A program made the position numbers and the translations under genes. 64,000 nucleotides of DNA from positions 52,495,982-52,559,981 of the forward strand of contig NC_092232.1 in NCBI RefSeq assembly GCF_036320965.1. Reading direction: 5' to 3'. Source of the DNA: Panulirus ornatus (lineage: Eukaryota > Arthropoda > Malacostraca > Decapoda > Palinuridae). Positions 34,600-44,282 of this stretch are shown one piece after another. A model generated the notes under the pieces. That model saw only the letters and a list, made by a program, of their open reading frames with translations, searched no databases and was not told the DNA's origin. Within the stretch, counting starts at the first letter, position 1. Each line of letters opens with the position of its first letter.

Positions 34600-36245
34600 G
34601 AGCCGAGCCATTAAGTTAGGCCTTTCACCAATTAGCACAGTTCGCTCCGGCTACTGCCAGCGTTGCACCCTCGCCCAACTTGCCACTATGAAGCGAGGAG
34701 CTACCTCTTCCCTCCCCATACTACAAAGGAGGGAAATTGTTTCCTAACTTCTCACCTTCACAGAGAAGGGGAGGTTTCCCTCTCAGCCCTCACAATACAG
34801 AGATGGCGACTCTCCTTTTTCGCAATATGAAGAGACGGAAACTCTCTCATTTTACTCCTGAAAAAACTTGGATGCGAGATGTCACTATCTCTTCACTCTT
34901 CATCATATAGAGAGATGACAGAAAGGTACCTCCTCACTTTTCATAACAGAGACACAGCTGGCAAGTAATCTTCTCACTTTTTCACACTACAAAGGGTGTA
35001 TGGTGGCCGTCTCCTCATTACTTACAATCTAAAGTGAAATAAGACGATTTTCTCCAAACACGAGATGGAGGAGGGTTGGGAGCGCACGAGGTTAGACCAA
35101 GGTGTGGGTAAAAGGGAGGTGGATGGGTCTGGGATAGGTATAGTTAAGGCTGGGATGGGAGTAAATGCATCTGGTATGGAAGCGAACGACGGCGAGTGGG
35201 TGTAGGAGAGAGGCTTGAATTAAACGAGATTGGACTTGGATTAGAATTGTGGACAGAGTGAATACTGGCGGTGGTGATAGGTGCTGCAAGGTTTTAAGGT
35301 ACAGGGAGTGGAAGGAAATGTAAGTGGGTACAAGCAGGATGTACGTGGGTAGAATTAGGAAGCAGGTGGGAGCAGTTGGGGCGAAAGTACGAGGTCCTTG
35401 GCATGATTCTTCTTTTTTTTTTCTTTTCAATTACAAGTCTCCGGGTAAAGTGGTGATCTGTTGCAGGTGACTGACACTATGGGTTGGGAGAGGAACGTGT
35501 GGTGCAGATGCGGAAACTAAAGTTCATTTGTGTAACTAGAGCTGAGGCATATGCGCGCCTGAAGTTAGGCTTTAGGTCAGCAAGAGACGTGTCGCAAATG
35601 GACGGAAAAGATATAGGCTTGGCGAACGTGGGGAACTGGTAAAGGTCAAGTTGGATGACGTATGATGAAAAAATTCAAGGAGAAAGAACATGAAAATGGT
35701 ACAGGGTATCATCCTGAGGCAGCTTCCACCTACTGACGAAAAAATGGAATGTATTCGAGGTCCACTTTACCCACACATCATTTATAACCTTCATTCCTAT
35801 GTGCTGCAGGCACAGCCACGGGTCCTCAATGAGAAATGAGGTCAGCTTGCAGCGACCTACAGCTGCTGTGCATATTACAGCAGGTGGCTGTCTCCAGCAT
35901 TTTTAATGACTGCAATCCTGACCTCTCCCACTGATGTCGTAGGTCACCCAGGACGAAACTGGCTTGCATACTGAGTCACTGCTTAAGTCCCCCCTCTCCC
36001 TTCCCGCCGACAACACCACTTCAGTCCATAAGCTCCTTGGACGCATTAGATGAAAAACCCACCAACACAAACATGTTTGATGCACTGCTCAGGACACAAG
36101 CCTCCAGGATACGATGAATGCGGTGTGTATACACACACATACCGTGCCAGCGAAGGGAAGCACTTGCTATACGGGTCATACAAGCACGGACAATCAACTG
36201 ATGCATCTTGGTACCTAAACAAAGCAGAGACTGTAGAAGGGTTAC
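34600..36245. other. no gene seen
   Basis: Irregular short direct repeats at 34740-35040 (AGAGA/CTCACTTTT words), then a G/T/A-rich, C-poor plus strand at 35060-35400. No exon recognised left of the 36250 donor. Confidence 0.4.
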
Positions 36246-36249
36246 TCAC

Positions 36250-36451
36250 CTTTCTGGTCAATGTAGAAGACGCCGCGGCCCTCAGACCCTACCAGGGAGT
36301 AGGTGATGGCGGCATCATTAGGGTTGGAATCCCCATCGACGGCGGTGTAGGTGCCGACCAGGGTGTGGGGTGGGGCAGACTCGAGCACCTGCGCTTGCTC
36401 CACGTCCTTCATAAACACGGGCGAATGCACGTTCTCGTCCACGTCCACCAC
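36250..36451 (-). CDS. kug: Fat-like protocadherin, second coding exon (start of cadherin repeat 10)
   Basis: This 202-nt exon continues the protein of the large exon. The acceptor is TTTTCACAG|GTGGTGGAC and the donor is CAGAAAG|GTGAGTAA. It enters in phase 0 right after VIVQ, giving the linker VVDVDENVHSPVF, and leaves in phase 1. The encoded segment (67 codons) has the cadherin strands TYTAVDGDSN, AAITYSLVG and GVFYIDQK, which is the first two thirds of a cadherin repeat. The rest of the repeat must lie on an exon further left, outside or hidden in this window. Splice consensus and frame match are seen directly; that it belongs to the same transcript is inferred from the in-frame repeat join. 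Confidence 0.87.
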
Positions 36452-37107
36452 CTGTGAAAACACGGACCGGGTGCGTTAAGCGGCCTTGCTGGGCCGAGTT
36501 AACCTTACCATGTACCAACTACCATAAGATTCACCAACGGATAATCATACTGTTATTATAATACATGCAACACTACTCCCAGAACCCTAGTCTGTTATCC
36601 AGGGTTCCCAACACTCTTCATAGAAGCCTGAAGCCTCTTGCTAAGCCAAAAAAAGGTGTCAGTCTTTGTGTTGTAATTCTGTATAAGCTCTCTCAGTTTC
36701 TGGAACACCTCCAGCATATTGTTGTTCGCCAGCAAGATCAGGAGTCAGGCAACGTCGCTCTGATAAGCAAGGGACAGCCATGTTTGTTTACAGGTGCCGC
36801 TCAGGTCTGTTTACTACTGATGAAAAAAAATAGATACTAAAATGTTCATGATGATTACATCATTTCTTTATTTCAAATCCCATTCCTTCGGATGCAAGTC
36901 TAAACCTACTGAATGCATTGTTTATATTTTGCATAAAGTGCTTCTGACACTCTCGCCACTTGACTTTAAGCTCGAGAAGTGAGCAAGATGGCCATCAGAG
37001 AGCACTTCATCACTCAGGTCTTTGGTGCAATTAAATTAAGCTATATACCGAGATGAGTTCATACCGATGTGGACACTGCATGACATTCCATGATAATTAA
37101 TAGCTGG

Positions 37108-37265
37108 AGCTCTGCCTGACTGCCACTATAAACCACCCACACACTCACACACGCACCCAGGGACAACAACTGCAGCAGGAGGCGACAGCTCTGCCTGACT
37201 GCCACTATAAACCACCCACACACTCACACATGCACCCAGGGAAACCAACTACAGCAGGGGGTGAC
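37108..37265. repeat. 79-bp tandem duplication
   Basis: Two near-identical copies starting with AGCTCTGCCTGACTGCC at 37108 and 37187, differing at a few bases. Intronic, non-coding. Confidence 0.85.
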
Positions 37266-37496
37266 ATCCTCATCATACACCTTAGTCAGGCTCAAACAGT
37301 GATGTAAAAAATTCTTGTCATTTTCCAACGAATAGGGGAAATTGAAGTAAAGGTGTGCCAGATTCATCATGATACATACTGTATTAAAATCTAATGTTTT
37401 AGATTAATTCCTGGCCACTGGCATCGCTTACAGACATTCCTTAGTGCTATGATGCCTCTTCCTCCTTGAAAACCTGTAATACTGAATATTTACACA

Positions 37497-37720
37497 CTTT
37501 TCTTTTTTCATACATGCTTGCCGTTTCCCGCGTGAGAGAGGTAGCGTCAAGAACAGACGGACAGAGCCTTAAGAGGGAACATTCCTCACCTGGCTCCTTG
37601 CTTTGTTCCTTCTCTTGAAGAGTGATACAGGAAGAAAGGATTTCTAGCCCTCCCGCCCCTCTTAGTCGCCTTCTACGACACGCAGGGAATACGTGGGCAG
37701 TATTCTCTCCCCTATACAAG
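37497..37720 (-). mobile_element. SINE-like repeat, copy C (diverged)
   Basis: Reading on the minus strand, it has the same order of blocks as the copies at 55.5 and 62.7 kb: ACGTATTCCCTGCGTGTCG, GAAGGCGACTAAG, a pyrimidine block, GAAGGAACAAAG, GCCAGGTGAGG, and the tail GCTACCTCTCTCACGCGGG. More diverged than those copies, with no clear (TA)n flanks. It lies in the cadherin intron. Confidence 0.75.
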
Positions 37721-37829
37721 ACACACTTGATTCATCAATCATTCTTCCCACTTAGCTTTTCACCCCTGGGGCTCGCCAGGAGTGAGGAGCTCCCCTGGTG
37801 GAATTGCAAGCTAAATCACGGTCACGTAC

Positions 37830-40800
37830 CTGGACGATGACGTAAGTACTGGCGGCGAGGGGCGGCGTGCCGTCGTCAGTAGCGCGAACGGTGATGTTGT
37901 AGGCTGGGCGCACCTCGTAGTCCAGTCTGGCAGCCAGACGCAGCGCCGCCGTGTCCTCGTCCAATTCGAACATGTCTTCATGGCCGCCCATGAGGGTGTA
38001 GCGCAAGCGAGGGGAGTCCGGGTCATGGGCTGTGACTAGCGTCACCAGAGCACCTACAGGAAGGTCCTCCGGGACACGCACTGCTGCCGATCGCTCAGAG
38101 GGGAACACCGGGGGACAGTCGTTAATGTTGGCCTACCTGAACTGTGACGTAAGCATGGGCGGAGCGGGCCCCTCCGTCAGTAGCCACCACCCGTAGCTCG
38201 TACACATCGTGAGCCTCGTGATCCAAGGGCCACGCCACGCTCAGCCGCCCGGTCACTGGGTCCAAGCGGAAGTCTTTGGTGTCTGTTGCCAGACTGTAGG
38301 TGACCACGCCGTTGATACCCTCGTCGGGGTCGCGCGCCCGCAGCTCGTACACGCTCGTACCGTTAGCTACGTTCTCCGGCAGGAAGAAGCTGTAGGCTGG
38401 TTTGTCGAACTTCGGAGCGTTGTCGTTTTCGTCGACGAGGGTGATGGCGACCTGGCGGGAGGCTGAGCGCTGCGGCGAGCCCAGGTCATACACCGTCAGA
38501 TTGAGATTGTAACGAGGGACTCTCTCCCGGTCCAAGAGGCCCGCCACAGTCAAAGACCCCGTCTCCATATCCATCCTGAACACAGATTCCTCGTTGCCCC
38601 AAGAGATAACGTACAACAGGTGTGCAGAATAGCCTGTGTCTTCGTCCTTGGCCTCCATCTTCAGCACCACAGTGCCGGGGTCGCTGTTCTCTCGCACGCG
38701 GACCTCCAGAGGCACGTGGAGTAATTCGGGGCCATGGGCGTTGATCATCAGCGGCGGCGGCGACAGCAGGTTGATGGAATCGTCCTGTCGGTTATTCTCG
38801 GCAGCCAGAGAGAGCTGCTCGCCCAAACGTTGGGCCACATCCGTCTCCCTGCAGTCCAGAGCTGCCCAGGAGTCGATTGCTGGGCTCTGCTGCCTTACCA
38901 ACTGTAATCTGAGCGCCAAAGTGTCGGCAAAATGCTGCCCATCCGTTGCTGTCACATTCACTATCCTTTCTGCGGTCCTCAGGTCCTGTAAGTCACAGGT
39001 GAGTGTTAACACACCTGATGTGGAGTCTAAAGAAAAGCAGCGGTCTTCATTGCCGCCCACGATTCTGTAACTGATAATGTTTCCTTGGTCGAAGTCCACG
39101 GCGGAGAGGGTGAAGATCTCCGAGCCTAAGGGAGTGAGGCGGTCGACGTAACCAGTGCAGTCCACCCGCTCAAACTGCGGTCTGTTGTCGTTGACGTCTT
39201 CTACGTGCACCGTGATGACCTTCTCGCTCTGGCGACGGAAGGGCGACCCCCAGTCTGAGGCGCGCACCAGCAGCCGCCACGTGCGCCGCTCCGTCTCGTA
39301 GTCGAGGGCGCGGGTGGTGCGCACTTCTCCTGTGAAGTGGTCCACCGTGAAAGGCACATCGTCCGCGTTGGCCAGACTGTAAGACACATAGCCATTCTCG
39401 CTGGAGTCGTAGTCCTGTGCCCGCACCTTGGTCACCCAGGTGCCTGCTGGCTGGTGCTCCTCCACGCGCACCACACCCTGTGGTGCAACGATCATGGGCG
39501 TATTGTCGTTGGCGTCCACGACGCGCACTATCACCTTAGCCGATGCCTGATGCTGTGGCAGGTGGAGGGTGGGACTGGTGGCACCCACGGTCAGCGTGTA
39601 GTCCATGCGGGTCTCAGCGTCCAGCGGTGATGCCGTGCTGATGACGCCGGAGAAAACGTCCATGTGAAACTGGCCCCCTTTGTTACCTGCTAATATAGCA
39701 AATTCGACGCGTCGCTGCGTTCCCGGCAGCCAGGACCCAACCTGCACCACCTGCGTGCCTACGGGCGCCACTTCGCTCACAGTGGCCTCGTACACCTCCT
39801 GCGAGAATACGGCCTCCTCCTCCGGCACCGGCGGCGCCGCCACACGCACCACCTTGTAACTAAACCGTGGTCGGCTGCCTCCGTCAGTAGCCTTTAGGGT
39901 TAAATTGAAGCCGAACGGGGACTCGCTCCAGTCGATGGTGTCTAGGGCCGCCAGGTTAAATTCATTAGCACCAGAGCCTGGCAAAACTCGGAACACTCGG
40001 TCCGGGTCGCCCTCTACAATCTCCAGCGACCTCACCTCGCCGCTGGGGCCGCGGTCCTGGTCCACGACGTTAATTATGGCCACCACAGCCAAATGGGCGC
40101 GAGGTACGGACTGGGGCAGCTTCGTCACCAAAATCTGGGGGTCATATACGTTTTCTTCCGTGACGTTAATATAAAGTTTGGAGTGTGCTGGCCATCCCCC
40201 ACGCTGCTGGCGGCCTCGATCCTGTGCCTGGACTGTCAGTTCGTAGCTGGCTTTCTCCAAGAACCTGAGAGGTCGTGTGAGCGTCACCACGCCCGAGGTA
40301 GGGTGGATGGCGAACACGGGCGTGTTGTGTAGGAAACTATAATATATCTGGCCGTTCAGGCCATCGTCAGGGTCCTCTGCTTTGACGCGCGCCACCGACG
40401 AATGCAGGGGCGTGTCCTCGCTCAGCCGCACGCGGTACTCCGACTGGAGGAAGAAGGGCGACAGGTCGTTGAGGTCAGTGATGGTAATGACCACGTCAGT
40501 GACGGCTCCAGGGAGGTCCTCCTTGGTGCCGTCCAGACGACGGTTCTGCGCCTTCACCTTCAGGCGGTACTGGTCTCGGCTCTCTCGATTGAGCGCGTGG
40601 CGATTACCCGTCCGAACCCGCAGCTCCAGGAAACAGAAGTCGCCGACGACGCGCTTCCCCGCCCTGAAGAAGTTCTGCAGGTCACCCTCCGCGATGCGGT
40701 ACTTGATCTTGAGGGTCGGGTCAGTGAGGTAGACGCCCATCATGGCGTCGCTGACCACTGCTGTGTTGCCTAGGGCGTTCTCCGGCACGCTGGCGTTATA

Positions 40801-40998
40801 CTGCAAGGCGGTGAACTGCACCTGGCCGCCCTCACCGCCTGCCGCACGCCCGCAGTAGAAGGCGGCCGACACCAACACTGCCAGCACTATGTGCTGCCAC
40901 TTAACACACGTCCTCTTCACTACATTGGGGTGCGGGCGGAGCGGGGGCGGAGGTGGGCGGCCCCGCGGGTGAGGGTGGGAGTATGTCGTGTGGGTCAT
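37830..40998 (-). CDS. kug: Fat-like protocadherin, first coding exon (signal peptide plus cadherin repeats 1-9), with one apparent frameshift
   Basis: This exon encodes the N-terminus of a giant adhesion protein of the kugelei/FAT1-FAT2-FAT3 group, which acts at the cell surface in homophilic or heterophilic adhesion and in tissue polarity. After a 33-residue basic, proline-rich start comes a hydrophobic signal segment (about 34-52), then cadherin repeats at about 62-180, 183-285, 290-392, 398-500, 503-608, 612-702, 760-865 and 868-958. Calcium-site linkers are visible: DLNDLSP (175), DANDNTP (495), DVNDNRP (601), DENDNAP (856). Hallmarks shared with FAT1 include FCFLELR, NRESRDQY, AIHPTSGVV and ASDWGSPFRR. 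The ATG at 40998 is the first in-frame Met because TAG lies in frame upstream in the same exon. Frame is lost near 38132: one extra base after VTVQV, then NINDCPPVFP and a ninth repeat continue in another frame to a CAG|GTACGTG donor at 37830. I read this as a single-base indel or assembly error. The assignment to Fat-like rather than Fat is from remembered family motifs. Confidence 0.9.
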
Positions 40999-41036
40999 CT
41001 CGCCGGGCGGGCCGCTCCTCTGGTCCCCTTCACCAT
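40995..41036 (-). promoter_or_regulatory. upstream ORF overlapping the main start codon (ATGA)
   Basis: A 13-codon reading frame (MVKGTRGAARPAR) starts at 41036. Its TGA stop overlaps the main ATG by two bases, making ATGA at 40998-40995. This geometry can tune translation of the main ORF by termination-reinitiation or leaky scanning. The reading frame is seen directly; a regulatory role is inference. Confidence 0.4.
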
Positions 41037-41046
41037 GCTATTTCAC
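40999..41046 (-). other. kug: 5' UTR segment of the Fat-like exon, with splice acceptor
   Basis: A strong acceptor, CTTTGTGTTGCAG at about 41059-41047, precedes GTGAAATAGC. The exon probably starts at 41046, leaving 48 nt of untranslated sequence before the ATG. An upstream non-coding exon and the promoter must then lie to the right; I could not identify them. The in-frame TAG in GTGAAATAG rules out an earlier start within this exon. Confidence 0.65.
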
Positions 41047-41059
41047 CTGCAACACAAAG

Positions 41060-42290
41060 AATACACAGCGTTACGTACATGAACAAGATGGCCTATACCT
41101 ACACCTACCCACACCCAGTACTGGTACACAATATGATTCAGGAAAGGAAAAAATTTGGAAAAATCGGTTGTGTTTGACATATATACATGTCGTGGCCAAG
41201 TTGGGGCTTCCACAGTAAAGTTCCCTTTCCTATAAGTTCAAGATTCACATCAATTTCAACTTCCTCTCAGTTTATGTTCAAGAACGACATCAGTATCCAC
41301 ATCACTTAACCCGACAGTTTTACAGATGAGGCTACACATCAAAATGTATTTGTCTAATCTGTACTCCACTCTGTCGAAACAGAATCCAAGGAAGTTGCCA
41401 AACTTACAACAACCAACCCTATACACACTTGTCAATAGTTCACACTTTTTTCTTGGCAGGATAGAAATTAGTGGTTGCTGGAGTGATACATATATGTTCG
41501 GGATAATATTTCAATATTGAGCAGGAAAGTGTGGATGAATGGTTCGAACACTGAATAATGCCATTCCGCCGTTCTGAGTGTGGTGGCCAGGGATGGAGAG
41601 AGTAATGGTGTTGGTGAGGTTAAAGCGTGGTGACCACTGAGGGAGAGAGTTGTGATGCTTAGCGAGGGTAAGGCAATCAGGAAAGAGGGGAGCGGTGGTG
41701 GTGTGTGGTGAGGGAGGCTGTGACAGCCAGGGAGAGAGTAGCGGCAAGGGAGGAAAGGCGTGGTGGTGGTAAGGAAGGGTGTGGTGGTCAGGGTGAGAAG
41801 ATGTGGTGGAGGCGAGCGAGGGCGTAGGAGCAAGCAAAACGAAGGTCCGAATCTGCAAGATTATACGATTTATCCTGATGGAGACGAAGTCGAAGAAAAC
41901 CAAACAAACTGACTGAGTGACAGCAGTAGGTGGATAATGAAGGGCGTCCATGCAGGTGCCGTGGACGGGGACGCGACCAAGATAACTTACAAATGGGAAG
42001 GGAAGATGGGGGAAAAGATAAGTCAGGCTGTTTGGGGCCGCAAGCCAGCAAGTCTTCGTACCCAGTACAATTTCAATGATCATATAGTTCACTTCTGTGG
42101 AGACTTTTACAACGAATTCTCCCATTTCTCTGGATGGTGTGGGCATAAGTTTCAGCCAGTGATGTACATCCGAAGTGTTTTTTTTTCTTCCTGGATGTTG
42201 TAGAACACATAAAGTGACTGACAGTCACAACTATAAAGCCATACTGGACTATAACTTGTCATCGCCATAGCTTTTCAAGTGGCGTATTCT
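41060..42290. other. no gene seen
   Basis: A purine- and GT-rich, C-poor plus strand at 41560-41830 (GTGGTGGTAAGG-type words) gives pyrimidine-biased minus frames. No leader exon of the cadherin gene recognised. Confidence 0.4.
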
Positions 42291-42295
42291 TCATC

Positions 42296-42445
42296 TTCCC
42301 TTAACCCTGTATACGACGACATAACCTCGCGCGTACGACGACTTAACTCCCTGTGTATGCCATCTCAATTTCGTACAACGACTTAATCCCTTGTGTACAA
42401 CGATTTAACCCCTAGTGTACGACGACTTAACCTCCCCCGAATATG
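42296..42445. repeat. degenerate minisatellite, ~30-bp unit
   Basis: About five copies built on GTACGACGACTTAACC and CCTTGTGTACAACG. Confidence 0.7.
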
Positions 42446-42786
42446 ATGACAACCCTTGACTACGGCGAATAACAGTCATCGTACTCGGGTATGAAGCCAT
42501 CGTCCTTGACGGTACAAGTTGTCGTACTTACAAAAGGATAAACTCCAACCATGGCAAGAGCCTGACCCTGCAAGGAGGCGGAGGAGGGTAAAGCCAAGCC
42601 TGGTGTTGAATGAAGGTTCCGGCCAGCATCTCGTAGATAATCTCGCAGCCAATTTACGGGCGGCAAAACTGCTCCTACACATTTGCATTTCATGAATGTG
42701 TCGGAAGCTGTAATGAAGCTGTAATTGCATGTAGTTAGAGGCAATCTCGTTAGCCTGAACCGAGGTGGCCGGTCTTAATAATCTAC

Positions 42787-43665
42787 AACCTCAAGCTGTA
42801 CTGGGGAGTCTCAGGGTGTCTTGTGGAGGCACTGGTAGACCTCAAGCCTCTTGCTGTACTGGGGAGTCTCAGGGTGTCTTGTGGAGGCACTGGTAGACCT
42901 AAGCTGTACTGGGGAGTCTCAGGGTGTCTTGTGGAGGCACTGGTAAACCTCAAGCTGTACTGGGGAGTCTTAGGGTGTCGTGTGGAGGCAATGGTAGACC
43001 TTAAGCCTCTAGCTGTACTGGAGAGTCTCAGGGTGTCTTGTGGAGGTACTGGTAGACCTCAAGCCTCTAGCTGTACTGGGGAGTCTCAGGGTATCTTGTG
43101 GAGGCACGGGTAGATCTCAAGCCTCTAGCTGTACTGGGGAGTCTCAGGGTGTCTTGTGGAGGTACTGGTAGACCTCAAGCCTCTAGCTGTACTGGAGAGT
43201 CTCAGGGTATCTTGTGGAGGCACGGGTAGATCTCAAGCCTCTTGCTGTACTGGGGAGTCTCAGGGTATCTTGTGGAGGCACGGGTAGATCTCAAGCCTCT
43301 TGCTGTACTGGAGAGTCTCAGGGTGTCTTGTGGAGGCACTGGTAAACCTCAAACTGTACTGGGGAGTCTTAGGGTGTCGTGTGGAGGCACTGGTAAACCT
43401 CAAGCTGTACTGGGGAGTCTCAGGGTGTCTTGTGGAGGCACTGGTAGACCTCAAGCCTCTAGCTGTACTGGGGAGTCTCAGGGTGTCTTGTGGAGGTACT
43501 GGTTGACCTTAAGCCTCTAGCTGTACTGCTGTAATGGGGAGTCTCAGGGTGTCTTGTGGAAACTGGGGAGTCTTAGGGTGTCGTGTGGAGGTAAAGGTAG
43601 ACCTTAAGCCTCTAGCTGTACTGGGGAGTCTCAGGGTGTCTTGTGGAGGCACTGGTAGACCTCAG
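42787..43665. repeat. minisatellite, ~58-bp unit with shorter variants
   Basis: About 17 copies of GTACTGGGGAGTCTCAGGGT, GTCTTGTGGAGGCACTGGTA and GACCTCAAGCCTCTAGCT. Some units lack the CCTCTAG block and are ~45-50 bp. The longest array here. Confidence 0.93.
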
Positions 43666-44035
43666 AAAATGCAAAAAATGTTCTGGGTCATTCTCAAGCG
43701 AATTAAAAACTGCACAAGATATGTGGCGCAATCAGAGGAGGAGGGGGGGGAGGCAAACAAGGGAAAGTCCTACAACTAAAAAATTGATTTTCTTTTTGAA
43801 AATTTTGCCTTCTCTTTGAACCATGACAGTCTGATGAAGCAATAACGTAATAATACGAATAACATGATGCTAAAACACTGGATTCCATTTCAATTTTCAG
43901 ATTCTATATGAGTAAATCATTGCCTGTTTGCACTAAACTTCAGAGTAACATATCCAAAGAGAAGGATCGTTACAAACTGTATAAGTAAGTATATAAGTAA
44001 AGTAATTATATGGTTAAAGGGGAAAATTATATAAC

Positions 44036-44185
44036 ATGTTTACCAAATGGCGCCCTAGCTTCGTCTCTTCGATGTATATCAACTGACTGTTATATTTCTC
44101 TCTTGTGTCTCCCCTGATGATGTGATTATTACACGAAAGTGCACTTGGGAACTTTTCGTGTTTCATTTTCCCCGTGGACTCATAG

Positions 44186-44190
<5 letters not shown>
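44036..44190 (+). repeat. single-arm relative of the foldback element, next to the RTE LINE
   Basis: Begins ATGTTTACCAAATGGCGCCC and ends CCCCGTGGACTCATAGGAAT, where a (TA)n tract and then the LINE poly-A begin. Shares the whole arm up to CATAGGAAT with the copies at 5.4 and 52.3 kb, and lacks the GATCACGCGC extension. Confidence 0.85.

Positions 44191-44251
<61 letters not shown>
44189..44251. repeat. (TA)n microsatellite at the RTE LINE 3' end
   Basis: About 31 units between the foldback-arm relative and the LINE poly-A. Confidence 0.97.

Positions 44252-44282
<31 letters not shown>

Larger units (their letters stand above)
1..36249 (-). other. probable giant intron of the Fat-like gene
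   Basis: From the GTGAGT donor at 36249 to the left edge I find no further cadherin exon on the minus strand and no other host gene. The stretch is filled with microsatellites, minisatellites and retroelement relics listed separately. Fat-like proteins need roughly 24 more cadherin repeats plus EGF, laminin-G and transmembrane segments, so the missing exons must lie beyond position 1. That this is one intron is inference; a small unrecognised exon could be hidden. Confidence 0.55.
36452..37829 (-). other. kug: intron between the two Fat-like coding exons
   Basis: A 1378-bp intron bounded by GTACGTG (37829) and TTTTCACAG (36452). It contains a tandem duplication with 79-bp period (37108-37265) and a minus-strand copy of the ~250-bp SINE-like repeat (37497-37720). 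Nothing else recognisable. Confidence 0.75.

Noticed and set aside
38209..40773. Several plus-strand open frames of 80-145 codons across the cadherin exon
   Set aside because: They are antisense shadows of the GC-rich minus-strand cadherin coding sequence, with no domain motifs of their own.
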